From Bacteroides_E sp964528875 (GTDB lineage: Bacteria; Bacteroidota; Bacteroidia; Bacteroidales; Bacteroidaceae), in the NCBI GenBank assembly GCA_964528875.1, contig CAZGUI010000005.1:16603-80602 (forward strand): a DNA stretch of 64,000 bases, written 5' to 3'. The position numbers were made by a program, and so were the translations under genes. The notes under the pieces are model-generated. The model saw nothing but the letters and a program-made list of their open reading frames with translations. It was not told the DNA's origin and did not search any database. Of this stretch, positions 26,757-37,800 are shown one piece after another. Position 1 is the stretch's first letter; each line of letters begins with the position of its first letter.

Positions 26757-29321
26757 ATGAAAGTTAACATTAGTAATGTAAACAGCCCTAATTGGCGCGA
26801 GATTACAGTGAAATCTCATTTACCAAAAGGGTTGGAGAAGTTATCGGAGATGGCTCGCAACATTTGGTGGGCTTGGAATTATGAGGCTACGAAATTGTTT
26901 AAGGATTTAGATGCAGAGCTGTGGGATAAAGCAGGTCATAACCCTGTGTTGCTTCTAGAATTAATGGACTATGAATCTTTAGAGGTATTAGCTAAAGATA
27001 AAAATATAATAAAACGTGTTGACGAAGTATATGCCAATTTTAGAGCATATATGGATGAGAAACCAAATAAAGATCGTCCGTCGGTAGCCTATTTCAGTAT
27101 GGAATATGGTTTAACACACGTATTGAAAATCTATTCAGGTGGTCTTGGTGTATTAGCCGGTGATTATTTGAAGGAAGCCTCTGATAGCAATGTGGACTTA
27201 TGTGCTGTAGGATTCTTATATCGCTATGGTTATTTTGATCAATCTCTTTCAGTTGATGGACAGCAAGTAGCTACCTATCAAGCTCAGAATTTTGGTCAAT
27301 TGCCATTAGAAAGAGTTCTCGATGCTGAAAACAATCCATTGGTAGTTGAAGTTCCTTATTTGGATCATATTGTTTATGCCAATGTATGGAAAGTAAATGT
27401 AGGTAGAATAGCTCTTTATTTATTGGATACAGATAAAGAAGAAAATAGTGAATATGATCGTTCCATAACTCATCAATTGTATGGGGGTGACTGGGAAAAC
27501 AGATTGAAACAAGAAATTCTTTTAGGTATTGGTGGTATTTTAACATTAAAGGCACTAGGTATTAAAAAAGATATCTATCATTGTAATGAAGGTCATGCTG
27601 CATTAATTAATGTTCAACGTGTTTGTGACTACATTAAAGAAGAAGGATTATCATTCAATGAGGCTTTGGAAATTGTAAGAGCTTCTTCTTTATATACTGT
27701 TCATACACCAGTTCCTGCAGGTCATGATTATTTTGATGAAGGTTTATTCGGTAAGTATATGGGAAAATACCCTGAGAAAATGCAAATTTCTTGGGATGAA
27801 TTGATGGATATGGGTAGAAATAACCCCGGAGATAAAAATGAACGCTTTTGTATGTCGATTTTTGCTTGTAATACTGCTCAGGAAATTAACGGAGTAAGTA
27901 AATTACATGGTAAAGTTTCTAAAGTAATGTTCTCACCCATCTGGAAAGGTTATTTCCCGGAAGAAAACCACGTAGGATATGTTACTAATGGTGTTCACTT
28001 TCCAACTTGGTGTGCCAATGAGTGGCGTGCTTTATATGATAAATGTTTCTCGGAAAACTTTATTAATGACCAATCCAATGAGAAAATTTGGGAAGCAATC
28101 TATAATGTCTCTGATGAGGAAGTATGGGAAACTCGTGTTACATTAAAGAAAAAACTTGTAGATTATATTCGAGTTCAATTCAGTGAAAACTGGCTGAAAA
28201 ATCAAGGAGATCCATCTCGTATTGTTTCAGTAATTGAGAACATCAATCCTGATGCTTTATTAATTGGTTTTGGACGTCGTTTCGCTACGTATAAACGAGC
28301 ACATCTGTTGTTTACCGATTTGGATCGCTTAGCTAAAATTGTAAATAATCCGGATAGACCTGTTCAGTTCTTATATACAGGAAAAGCACATCCTCACGAT
28401 GGTGCAGGACAAGGATTGATCAAGCATATTATTGAAATTTCTCGTCGTCCTGAATTCTTAGGAAAGATTCTTTTCTTAGAGAACTATGATATGCAGCTAG
28501 CTCGTCGTTTAATATCCGGAGTAGATGTTTGGTTAAATACACCAACACGTCCTATGGAGGCATCGGGAACTTCTGGAGAGAAAGCTTTAATGAATGGAGT
28601 TTTAAATTTCTCTGTTTTGGATGGATGGTGGTATGAGGGATATCGTAAGGGAGCTGGTTGGGCTTTAACAGACAAGCGAACCTATGAAAACCAAGATTAT
28701 CAAGATCAATTAGATGCTGCTACTATTTATGGTATATTAGAATCGGAAATTATACCCTTGTATTACAGTAAGATAGAAAAAGGTTATTCTGAAGGATGGG
28801 TTAAAACCATTAAGAATTCTATAGCTCAAATAGCTCCTCATTATACAATGAAACGTCAGTTGGATGATTACTATAGCAAGTTCTATAACAAGCTTGGTGA
28901 GAGACACAAACAACTTTCTGCAAATAATAATAAGGTAGCAAAAGAGATCGCTGCATGGAAAGAAGAAGTTGCTGCTAAATGGGATTCTATTGAAGTTCTT
29001 TCAATTGAAAAAACAAAAGAATTACAAGAAACCATTTTAGAAAGTGGTAAAAAATATGAAATAACCATCAAAGTGGATGAGAAAGGATTGAATGATGCTA
29101 TAGGGCTTGAATTGATTTTAGTTGAATCGGATTCACAAAGTAGAGAGTCTATCTATGCTATCAAATCTTTCGATCTAGTTAAACGTGAAGGAGATATTTA
29201 CACCTTCAACTTGAAGTTTAACTTGCAAAATGCAGGAAGCTATAAGCTTTCTCTCCGTATGTATGCAAAGAGTGATTTATTGCCTCATCGCCAAGATTTT
29301 GGTTTTGTTAGATGGTTCTAG
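26757..29321 (+). CDS. glgP: alpha-glucan (glycogen) phosphorylase, GT35 family
   Basis: The protein has 854 aa. It starts with the DUF3417-like N-terminal domain (LPKGLEKLSEMARNIWWAWN) found in bacterial and archaeal-type phosphorylases. YSGGLGVLAGDYLKEASD and NEGHAALI follow, then GKAHPHDGAGQG. The PLP site is EASGTSGEKALMNG, with Lys609 as the expected Schiff-base lysine. It releases glucose-1-phosphate from glycogen. An extension of about 150 residues follows the catalytic core. A strong terminator closes the two-gene operon. Confidence 0.94.
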   Translation: MKVNISNVNSPNWREITVKSHLPKGLEKLSEMARNIWWAWNYEATKLFKDLDAELWDKAGHNPVLLLELMDYESLEVLAKDKNIIKRVDEVYANFRAYMDEKPNKDRPSVAYFSMEYGLTHVLKIYSGGLGVLAGDYLKEASDSNVDLCAVGFLYRYGYFDQSLSVDGQQVATYQAQNFGQLPLERVLDAENNPLVVEVPYLDHIVYANVWKVNVGRIALYLLDTDKEENSEYDRSITHQLYGGDWENRLKQEILLGIGGILTLKALGIKKDIYHCNEGHAALINVQRVCDYIKEEGLSFNEALEIVRASSLYTVHTPVPAGHDYFDEGLFGKYMGKYPEKMQISWDELMDMGRNNPGDKNERFCMSIFACNTAQEINGVSKLHGKVSKVMFSPIWKGYFPEENHVGYVTNGVHFPTWCANEWRALYDKCFSENFINDQSNEKIWEAIYNVSDEEVWETRVTLKKKLVDYIRVQFSENWLKNQGDPSRIVSVIENINPDALLIGFGRRFATYKRAHLLFTDLDRLAKIVNNPDRPVQFLYTGKAHPHDGAGQGLIKHIIEISRRPEFLGKILFLENYDMQLARRLISGVDVWLNTPTRPMEASGTSGEKALMNGVLNFSVLDGWWYEGYRKGAGWALTDKRTYENQDYQDQLDAATIYGILESEIIPLYYSKIEKGYSEGWVKTIKNSIAQIAPHYTMKRQLDDYYSKFYNKLGERHKQLSANNNKVAKEIAAWKEEVAAKWDSIEVLSIEKTKELQETILESGKKYEITIKVDEKGLNDAIGLELILVESDSQSRESIYAIKSFDLVKREGDIYTFNLKFNLQNAGSYKLSLRMYAKSDLLPHRQDFGFVRWF

Positions 29322-29352
29322 AGTAATAAATTATTCCTGAAAATAAAAATAG

Positions 29353-29387
29353 AAAAGCCGGATTAAAATTTTAATCCGGCTTTTTTT
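29353..29387 (+). terminator. strong rho-independent terminator of the glycogen operon
   Basis: AAAAGCCGGATTAAAA (29353-29368) is directly followed by its reverse complement (29369-29384), with a T tract to 29387. Confidence 0.9.
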
Positions 29388-29476
29388 ATGCCCTAAAAAA
29401 GGTGTTTTTGATTTGATACTAATGGATTGAAAAGTATAAAAGTTTGCTTTTTGTATTAGTGTCCGGTAAAAGTTTT

Positions 29477-29517
29477 AAGGTCGAGTTTGCTCAGCGCTAT
29501 GAAAACTCGACCTTTTT
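29477..29517 (+). terminator. second terminator-like hairpin
   Basis: AAGGTCGAGTTT (29477-29488) pairs with AAACTCGACCTT (29503-29514), followed by Ts. It precedes the transposase remnant and may have been part of that element or insulate it from readthrough. Confidence 0.5.
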
Positions 29518-29549
29518 GGCTTATATTATTAAAATTGTAAAATATCAGT

Positions 29550-30600
29550 CATGAGGAAAGATCCACATTTTATCATACAGCCAATAGAAGGAATCTGAGA
29601 AGATCAAAGACCAACATCTATATACCTTAGATTCGACAACCTTTTCCCTATTTACTTCTATCTATACTTGTAGCGGACCTAAATGTAAAGAAAGTGAGTC
29701 CAAATAAGGTGTAAAGCTTCGCACCTTGGTGCAAGTGGATGATTATGTTTCATTTTCGTGCGCATTACAGATGTTGTTGATGTAGATACTAACCATGTGG
29801 ACTTAGCTATCAAGTTTGCAAAGATGCCTTACTGCATATTAACTGGGGTATGTGAATTTTGGGTTGTATGAACGGTTGAGTTTAAGAGGTATATTTTATA
29901 TTATATTGTGTTAAACGGAATATGGATTACTATCCTAAAAAAACAATAGATGAAAGTCTAGATCAATATGTTCTATTAGATTGGGAAGGAGTGCTTAAAA
30001 TCTCTGGAAAATAAAAGAATGCTGATTTAGGGAAAAATATCATAAAGCCAAACATATTATTACCTGGTATGATAAGGAGAAGAAGAAGATGATGATGAAG
30101 TATGAGGTGTATCTAATCAATAACTTTGAGATTTCAGTAGGTCAAATACACGCTATATGCTTGAAAAGATGGCAAATAGAGATCCTTATTAAATAGTTAT
30201 AGCAAAACTTCGAACACAAAGACCTTATGGGAGATAATAAAATGTCATCCAAAGACATATTTGGTGTGCAGGGTTGCCAATTTGCTCTTAACCATATGCA
30301 AAAGAATACAAACAAGGCTTGGGGTTGTTTTCTGTGATGGCTAAAAATATCTCTATTTTGGTCATGACCTATGTTGATATTATAGGCTATCTGAATGAAC
30401 GTTCGAAGGCGAAGATACTTATACAAGAAAAGCTTAAAAAATGAAAGAATATACCCAAACAAATCTCACTTTATAACCTGTTGGAAACATAAGGGTGTGG
30501 TTATGAGAAAGAGTAATGAAGACCACTGAAATATTCTCAAGTGCAAGGGAAAGAGGTGAAATGTAGGTTTATCGGATACTAGAGATTTTTATTGAACGGG
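29550..30600 (+). pseudogene. decayed IS4-family transposase remnant
   Basis: Fragments read across all three plus frames match the order of IS4-type DDE transposases. LDSTTFSLFTSIYTCSG near 29627 is the first catalytic Asp region. VDVDTNHVDLAIKFAKM lies near 29780. LKRWQIEILIK near 30159 is the Y-x2-RWQIE-type motif containing the catalytic Glu. FLGDN-like MGDNKMSSKD and LVMTYVDIIGYLNERSKAK follow near 30360. Many stops and frameshifts are present, and no intact frame or clear terminal inverted repeats remain. Boundaries are approximate. Confidence 0.6.
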
Positions 30601-30996
30601 TTAAATCTATTTAGAATTTAAAGCTGCAAATTTTAATAATATGTTTTAGAGTAGATTAAGCTATCTAGAGATAATAATGTGTAATAGTGTATTCCATAAA
30701 TGGTAAAGTGTTCAATATCAGCAGTCTATATATTTATATGTATATGGATATCTGTTCGAATGGATAAAAACACAGGTAAATGGACAATAGTGTATTGCTG
30801 TTATAGATAGTTTTATCTAATTTTATACTTGTTAACGTTTGAAGTCTTTTGTTGAGTAATATCTTGCTGCACTTTTTGTTGAGCATTAGTGTATTATTGT
30901 ATTCCATACTGCGATAGTAGCCTTGATATTATAGATGCAAAAGATACAAGCTTTTTTATCATAGTTAGAGAAATAACCTTTTTTAATAATTAAATT
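30600..30996. other. intergenic upstream region of PUL2 with short repeats
   Basis: It contains three copies of A(A/T)TAGTGTATT (30683, 30786, 30885; about 100 bp apart), two of TGTATTCCATA (30688 and 30898, exactly 210 bp apart) and two of TTTTGTTGAG (30847 and 30874). These are candidate regulator sites for the PUL. No clean TAnnTTTG box was found close to the first gene. Confidence 0.4.
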
Positions 30997-31005
30997 GTGT
31001 ACTAT

Positions 31006-32568
31006 ATGAGAAACATTTTTTTGTTTTTATGTAAAATTGGAATAGTGGTTGTTCCATTTATTGCAGTAACCACTTTATTTGCATGTGTGGATAAAATTGG
31101 TGAAGCTGATTTGAATCCGGATTGGCCGACTAAAGAAGCTGAGGATATAGATGACTCTGGGAATAATCAAGGAGAAAGTGCATTGTACTTTCCAACTTTT
31201 GAAGATGGAGTTTTAGCTTTTCCAGGTGCAGAAGGATTTGGAAAAAATGCAACAGGTGCTCGTGGAAATGGAGAAGTTTACCGCGTAACTAACTTGAATG
31301 CAGATGGCGCAGGTTCTTTTACCGATGCAGTCAGTAAACCTTGGCGTGTTATTGTATTTGATGTGGCTGGTGTTATTAACCTTCAAAAAAAGACACTTGT
31401 ATTAAAAAGTAATCAGACAATTTTGGGGCATACAGCTCCCGGTGATGGTATTGTGCTATACAACGGGCGGATTTCAGCCTCTGGAGCATCGAATTTGATT
31501 GTTCGTTATTTACGTGTACGCATGGGGCAAGGTTTCTCTGGTAGTAAAGATGCGATGGGACTTGCCAATGGTAGCAATATGATTTTTGACCATTGTTCAG
31601 TAACTTGGGGGAAGGATGAAAACTTTTCCATCAGTGCGGACAATAAAGGAGTTCGCCCACATAATATTACTATTCAAAACTCTATTATGGGACAAGGGTT
31701 ACAAAACCATTCTTGTGGGGGGCTCTTACAAACAGGTATAGATGATGGGATTACGGTCTTTCGTAATTTGTATATTGATAATAAAACACGTAATCCAAAA
31801 GTAAAAGGATTAAATCAATTTGTCAATAATGTAGTATATAACTGGGGTAGTGGTGCTGCCTATAATATGGGAGGTGAGTCTGCTGGAAATTCATTGACAG
31901 CTATTGAAAACAATTATTTCATTGTAGGACCTGTAGTGAATTGGGAAAATGTAGCACAACCTGATGGCTCATTAAAAGCTGAATTAAAACCAATGAACGC
32001 TGCTAGACCTTTTACAGGAGGGAATGCTGAATTCAGTACCTATTGTATAGGTAATTTTTACGACCGAGATAAAAACGGAAGTTTAGATGGTATTGAAATT
32101 ACACAAGAAAATTGGGCTGAATTATGTAGTGGAGAACCCACATTTCTGAACAACCGCTCCGATGTTTTCCCAATTATTCGTAGCCAAAAAACAGCTGAAG
32201 AAGCATATTCTTGGATTATAGAGAATGTAGGAGCTTCTCTTCCTGCACGTGATGAGGTTGATCAATATTTAATTAGTGAGCTTACTTCTTTAGGTACAAA
32301 AGGTACAATAATTCAAGATGAAAGGAAAACAGAACAGTTTCCTTTAGGAGGACCAGGTACAATAAAAACAGGGAGTAAATTACTAGATACAGATGGGGAT
32401 GGAATCCCTGATACTTTTGAAGACACATGGGGACTAGATAAAAATGATCCATCTGATGCCATGAAAAAAGCATCTAACGGATATAGTAATCTTGAAAATT
32501 ATGTTTTATCTCTTGAGTTCCCTGACGATTATAAATATCAACTCGAACAATTAGCAAACAAAAACTAA
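31006..32568 (+). CDS. PL1-like pectate lyase family lipoprotein, divergent
   Basis: The protein has 520 aa from the ATG at 31006; a GTG at 30997 is in frame but less likely. The signal peptide has the lipobox LFAC with Cys27. The beta-helix begins LAFPGAEGFGKNATGARG. LGHTAPGDGIVLY, FDHCSVTWGKDENFS and VVYNWGSGAAYNMGG are all homologous to the two lyases above. In place of SR-x-PR it has TRNPKVKG near residue 262, so the first (presumed catalytic) Arg is kept while the second is Lys. The C-terminal DTDGDGIPDTFED is a calcium-binding repeat. Substrate may be a modified pectin. It is the first gene of the plus-strand PUL, 7 bp before a FAS1 gene. Confidence 0.85.
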   Translation: MRNIFLFLCKIGIVVVPFIAVTTLFACVDKIGEADLNPDWPTKEAEDIDDSGNNQGESALYFPTFEDGVLAFPGAEGFGKNATGARGNGEVYRVTNLNADGAGSFTDAVSKPWRVIVFDVAGVINLQKKTLVLKSNQTILGHTAPGDGIVLYNGRISASGASNLIVRYLRVRMGQGFSGSKDAMGLANGSNMIFDHCSVTWGKDENFSISADNKGVRPHNITIQNSIMGQGLQNHSCGGLLQTGIDDGITVFRNLYIDNKTRNPKVKGLNQFVNNVVYNWGSGAAYNMGGESAGNSLTAIENNYFIVGPVVNWENVAQPDGSLKAELKPMNAARPFTGGNAEFSTYCIGNFYDRDKNGSLDGIEITQENWAELCSGEPTFLNNRSDVFPIIRSQKTAEEAYSWIIENVGASLPARDEVDQYLISELTSLGTKGTIIQDERKTEQFPLGGPGTIKTGSKLLDTDGDGIPDTFEDTWGLDKNDPSDAMKKASNGYSNLENYVLSLEFPDDYKYQLEQLANKN

Positions 32569-32575
32569 TAATTAT

Positions 32576-34810
32576 ATGAAGAACATAGTATTACTAACAC
32601 TACTTTGTATATCGTTTTCCATTTTATCATGTACAGATAAAATGGAGGAACATTATGAGGTGCCTGGTTGGCTTAGAGGTAGCACATGGGATGTCTTAAC
32701 AGATAGAGGAAATTATTCTATCTTTCTTTCAGGTGTAGAAAAGGTGGGTTATAAGCCTATACTTGAAGGAAAAGGTATTCTAACTGTTATGGCACCAAAT
32801 GATGAAGTATTTACAGCATATTTAAAAGAAAATGGATATGAAAGCATTAATGATATCTCTTCTGATGAATTAACTAAATTAATAGGTTTTCATCTTCTTT
32901 ATTACTCTTATAATAAAGATAAATTGATAAACTTTCGACCTGAAGGTGATTTGATTACAGATGAACAAAAAGATAAAAATGCCGGTTTGTATTATAAGTT
33001 CCGTACACGAAGTAGTAATACACCTACAGAAGAAATAGATCGAGTGACTGGTGAGCATCGTATTGTTTATCACATGGATCGTTTTATTCCAGTGTTTTCT
33101 TATCGTTTCTTTGATACGAAAAAATTGGATGCCTCAGCGAATTACACTTATTTTTACCCAAACTCTACTTGGAAAGGAAGTGATGGCTTCAATGTATCAA
33201 ATGCAGCTGTTAAGGAATATGGAATTATAGCTGATAACGGCTATATTTATGATATAGATCAGGTACTTAAACCTCTTGAAACGATTTATGTGGAACTGGA
33301 AAATAATGAGAATTACTCCATGTTCTACAACCTATACAATAAGTATAGCACATATGTTTATGATTCAAGATTATCTAACGATTTTGCAACTGCTTTGGGA
33401 ACAGACTCACTCTTTGTTCATAAACACGGGGTGGATTTGCCTGCTATTGCTATGGAATGGTACTCATCAAATTATACGGATTTAGGAGATAATGCATCTA
33501 AGGCTTATAGTGTTTTTGCTCCTTCAAATTCAGCTTTAAGTGAATTTTTTGAAGAATTTTGGGAGAAAGGAGGCTATGAATCTTTGGATGATGTAGATGA
33601 GAAAGTTCTAAAATACATGTTAGATCAATACATCTATAAAAAATCAATTGTATTTCCTGAAGAGATTCAGAAAGGATTATTGAAAAATGATTATGATATG
33701 ACTTTTGACTTTGATCCGTCTAAGGTTGAAGATAAAGCAATGTGTGTTAATGGTACATTTTATGGACTTAATGAAATCGAAACACCTACACTGTTTGCTT
33801 CTGTAATAGGCCCTGCTTTTCGGGACAAAGATTACAACTATTTCTTGTATTTGTTGGATGGTACCGGTCTCATTAATTCATATGCATCACAAGACGTGAA
33901 GTATACATTGTTGGTTCCTTCTAATGCGCAAATAGAACAAACGGGAATTTATTTAAAAAGCTATACCACAGGCAATGTGTTGCAAGAGGAAACAGAGAAT
34001 GGGTGGAGCGATATATCTACAAGTAGAAAGCAACGCATTACCAATATTCATACTAGTTTAAGTAATAAAGAACTTAGTAACAAAGATGTTCAGATATTAC
34101 CTACACAAACCGGATTTAATTATTGGTATGTAAAAGATGGAAAGATTACAAGTAGTGCTGAATTTAATAAGATTCTGCAACCTACAAACACGATTGATCC
34201 ATTCGTGCCATTTACAGAGGTCAAGAATGGCGAAAAGAATTGGAATAATGGTAAAACGTACATCTATGATAGCCAGGAACTTTTTGTTGCAGAAGAGTCG
34301 GATGGTTTGGAGTATCAATTGGCTATAACAAATGACAATAGATACGTTTATTATGCATTTGCTAAATTAATGGAAAAAGCAGGAATGATAACTCCAACGA
34401 ATACGATCCAAGGTCTTTATGCATCACATTTTATTGCTTTTATTCCTACAAATAATGCAATAAAAAATGCTCTAGCAACAGATAAGATTCCAGGTATAAA
34501 AGGCTCCTTTGATGATAATGGTGTGTTGAAAGCAACTGTGAATGATGTACTTACTCTTCGCCGCTATTTACTCTCTCACTTTATTTCGGATATGTCTAAT
34601 GTGATTACTACTTATCCTTATCCGGGATCAGCAATGAAAAATGGTGAATACGTAACTTCTGGGCAAACAAATTTGAAGTATACAGATGCAGGAAACTCTA
34701 TCAGTGTGCAGTTAGAAAACGGTAATGTCGCAAATGTAATTAGCGATTATAACTTTTTTCCATTTGCATTTAATGATGGCTGTTTTCATTTGATTGATGT
34801 AGTTCTTTGA
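32576..34810 (+). CDS. four-repeat fasciclin (FAS1) domain lipoprotein
   Basis: The protein has 744 aa. The lipobox is ILSC with Cys19. About four FAS1-like units can be counted from the recurring strand motif: MAPNDEVF (about residue 82), FAPSNSALSEF (about 315), LVPSNAQI (about 445) and FIPTNNAIKNA (about 625). FAS1 domains mediate adhesion or protein contacts, and in Bacteroidetes they occur in PUL lipoproteins of unknown role. The gene is 7 bp after the lyase gene and about 22 bp before susC. A surface glycan-binding or complex-assembly role is inference. Confidence 0.82.
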   Translation: MKNIVLLTLLCISFSILSCTDKMEEHYEVPGWLRGSTWDVLTDRGNYSIFLSGVEKVGYKPILEGKGILTVMAPNDEVFTAYLKENGYESINDISSDELTKLIGFHLLYYSYNKDKLINFRPEGDLITDEQKDKNAGLYYKFRTRSSNTPTEEIDRVTGEHRIVYHMDRFIPVFSYRFFDTKKLDASANYTYFYPNSTWKGSDGFNVSNAAVKEYGIIADNGYIYDIDQVLKPLETIYVELENNENYSMFYNLYNKYSTYVYDSRLSNDFATALGTDSLFVHKHGVDLPAIAMEWYSSNYTDLGDNASKAYSVFAPSNSALSEFFEEFWEKGGYESLDDVDEKVLKYMLDQYIYKKSIVFPEEIQKGLLKNDYDMTFDFDPSKVEDKAMCVNGTFYGLNEIETPTLFASVIGPAFRDKDYNYFLYLLDGTGLINSYASQDVKYTLLVPSNAQIEQTGIYLKSYTTGNVLQEETENGWSDISTSRKQRITNIHTSLSNKELSNKDVQILPTQTGFNYWYVKDGKITSSAEFNKILQPTNTIDPFVPFTEVKNGEKNWNNGKTYIYDSQELFVAEESDGLEYQLAITNDNRYVYYAFAKLMEKAGMITPTNTIQGLYASHFIAFIPTNNAIKNALATDKIPGIKGSFDDNGVLKATVNDVLTLRRYLLSHFISDMSNVITTYPYPGSAMKNGEYVTSGQTNLKYTDAGNSISVQLENGNVANVISDYNFFPFAFNDGCFHLIDVVL

Positions 34811-34832
34811 TATAACTGAATTGAATATAGAT

Positions 34833-37800
34833 ATGAAAATACTTAAATATATATTGATTGCAATACTTCTATTAGGTATAGAAGACGCCTTTGCTCAGCA
34901 ACAAGTCGTAACAGGAAAAGTTACAGAGACCTTAGGAGGATTGGTAGAACCAATCATTGGGGTGAATGTAAATATTGTAAATGTACAGAATCGATCCTTA
35001 GGTGGTGCTGTTACTGATTTAGATGGTAATTATCGCTTGCGAATCCCGGCTGGTGAGAGTGATTTGACNNNNNNNNNNNNNNNNNNNNNNNNNNNNNNNN
35101 NNNNNNNNNNNNNNNNNNNNNNNNNNNNNNNNNNNNNNNNNNNNNNNNNNNNNNNNNNNNNNNNNNNNCTGATTTAGATGGTAATTATCGCTTGCGAATC
35201 CCGGCTGGTGAGAGTGATTTGACTCTCGTTTATTCATTTATCGGAATGAAAACAAAACGTATAAAGTTTACAGGACAGAAGACGTTGGATGTATTGTTGG
35301 AAGCAAGTGTAGAGGTATTAGATGAAGTAGTAATTGGTGCAAAGCGAATTGACCGGAACGATATGGGAATTTCTCATAAAGAAAGTGTAGCTGCAACTCA
35401 AAAGGTGGAAATGGATGAGATTATGGCCATCTCTCCAGTTGCTTCGTTGGAAGAGGCTTTGCAAGGACAACTAGGAGGTGTAGATATAGTACTTGGAGGT
35501 GGTGATCCCGGTGCGCGTAGTTCTATTCGTATTCGTGGAACAAGTTCTTTAAATGCATCCTCAGAACCCTTGATTGTAATTGACGGAGTTCCTTATTCTA
35601 CAGATATAGATGACGATTTTGACTTTTCAACTGCAAATGATGAAGATTTAGGAGCATTGTTAAATATCGCTCCAACCGATATTCAATCGGTTGAGGTGTT
35701 AAAAGATGCGGCTGCTACTGCAATTTGGGGTACAAAAGGAGCTAATGGTGTATTAGTTATTACAACGAAAAAAGGAAAAACAGGAAAAACTAATTTCTCT
35801 TTCTCTACTAAATTCACAACTAAATTTGAGCCAAATACAATTCCCATGTTGAATGGAAATGAATATACTGCACTTATGCAAGAAGCAATATGGAACAGTG
35901 CTAATTACACCGGTTTTGGATCAGATAACAAATACCTACGATTATTATATGATACTCCTGAAATTGGATATAGTCCAAATTGGACTTATTTTGATGAATA
36001 CAATCAAAATACCGATTGGCTGGACGAAGTTCGTAAGACTGCATTTACAACAGATAACAACTTCTCTATGAGTGGTGGTGGTGATAAAGCCACTTATCGT
36101 TTATCTTTGGGCTTTTTGAAAGAGGGAGGTACAACAATTGGTACCGGATTAAATCGTTTTAATTCGACTTTACGTGTAGACTATAAGTTTTCGAATAAAC
36201 TGAGGTTTGCGGCAGATTTTGCTTATTCTCAATCGGATAAAGAAGATAGCTGGTCTAGTTCCGGTGGTGTGCGTTCAGAAGCTTTTCGTAAAATGCCTAA
36301 TAAGTCACCTTATTGGATTGATGATAACACTGGTGAACGGACTTCTCAATACTTTGCCTACCAAACATCTAACTTTGAGGGTGCTTTTAATGGATCAAAT
36401 AAAAAAAATAAAAACTACAATCCAATTGCTATGGTGAATGAGAGTTATAATAATACGATGTCACGTGAAAGTAAAGTAACATTTCGCATTGATTATACGA
36501 TATTACCAGGATTCACTTATCAAGCATATGCTGCACTAAAAATGGGGACTAAAAAGAATGAATCTTTTTTACCTCAGGTAGCCACAGGGGTTGTTTGGAC
36601 CAGTAAATATGCTAATCAAGCAGGTGATGGTTCTTCGGAGAGTTTGTCGTTGACTACAGAAAATAAATTATTATTTAATAAAACATGGGAAGAAAAGCAT
36701 GGTTTGATTGCTACTGCCTTATTTCGTACTTCTCAGTCTCAAAGTTCCAGTTATAGTAGTTCAACTTATGGAAATGCTTCATCTGGACTATCTGATCCAA
36801 TCATTGGAAGCTCTGTTTCCAGTATAGGATCTGGAGAATCGGAAGCACGGAGCATTCAAGGGATAGGTTTGTTAAACTATACATTACTTGATCGTTATTC
36901 TCTGCATGCATCTATAACTATGGAGGGGAATTCCTCTATTGGTAAGGACAACCGGATGGGCTATTTTCCAGTAGCCGGTTTGACATGGAATATGCAGAAC
37001 GAACCTTTTCTTAAGAATACAGAGAATTGGCTGGATGAAGTTAAACTACGCTTTAGTATTGGGCAGAGTGGAAATGCACCCAAAGGGACAGGAACTTATT
37101 ATGGAGCATATAGTGCACGTGGAAAATACATGAATATGTCTGCTATTTATCCAAACAGAATGCAACTTAATAAATTGAAGTGGGAAACCACAACAGATCT
37201 CAATATTGGTGCTGATTTGAGCTTTTTTAAAGGAAAATTAAAGTTTACCTTTGATGTTTATCGTAAAAAAATAGATGATTTAATTCAGAGAGATGTGTCA
37301 GTTCCGTCGACTACAGGATATGCTAAAATAAAATATTTCAACTCCGGAAGGATGTTGAATAAAGGTTGGGAGTTTCGTGCAGATGGGGTATTGTTCGAAA
37401 AGAAAGATTGGCGAATAAGTGCCTATGTGAACTTAAGTCGTAATATCAACGAAATAACAGAGTTGCCCAGTAATATGTCTGAAGAAGTCTATACTTTTAA
37501 AAACGGAGACTATGCTGTCCGTGTAGAAGAAGGACGTCCTTTCGGATCATTCTATGGTTATCGCTATAAAGGAGTTTATCAAAATAAAGAGGCAACTTAT
37601 GCACGTGATAAGAATGGGCAGATTATGAATGATGTAAGTGGTAATCCTATTATTATGAAAAATAGGTTAAAACAGGTGTACCCAGGAGATGCAATATATG
37701 AAGATATTAATCACGATGGTGTAATTAATGAATATGATATCGTGTATTTAGGAAACAGTATGCCTATAGTCATGGGAGGAGCGGGATTAACAGTCAAATA

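Noticed and set aside
30142..30462. Minus-strand open frame of 106 aa
   Set aside because: It is antisense to the decayed IS4 transposase; its residues match no family I recognise.
34821..34832. TTG start for susC
   Set aside because: The ATG at 34833 begins a clean signal peptide, and TTG adds only four residues.
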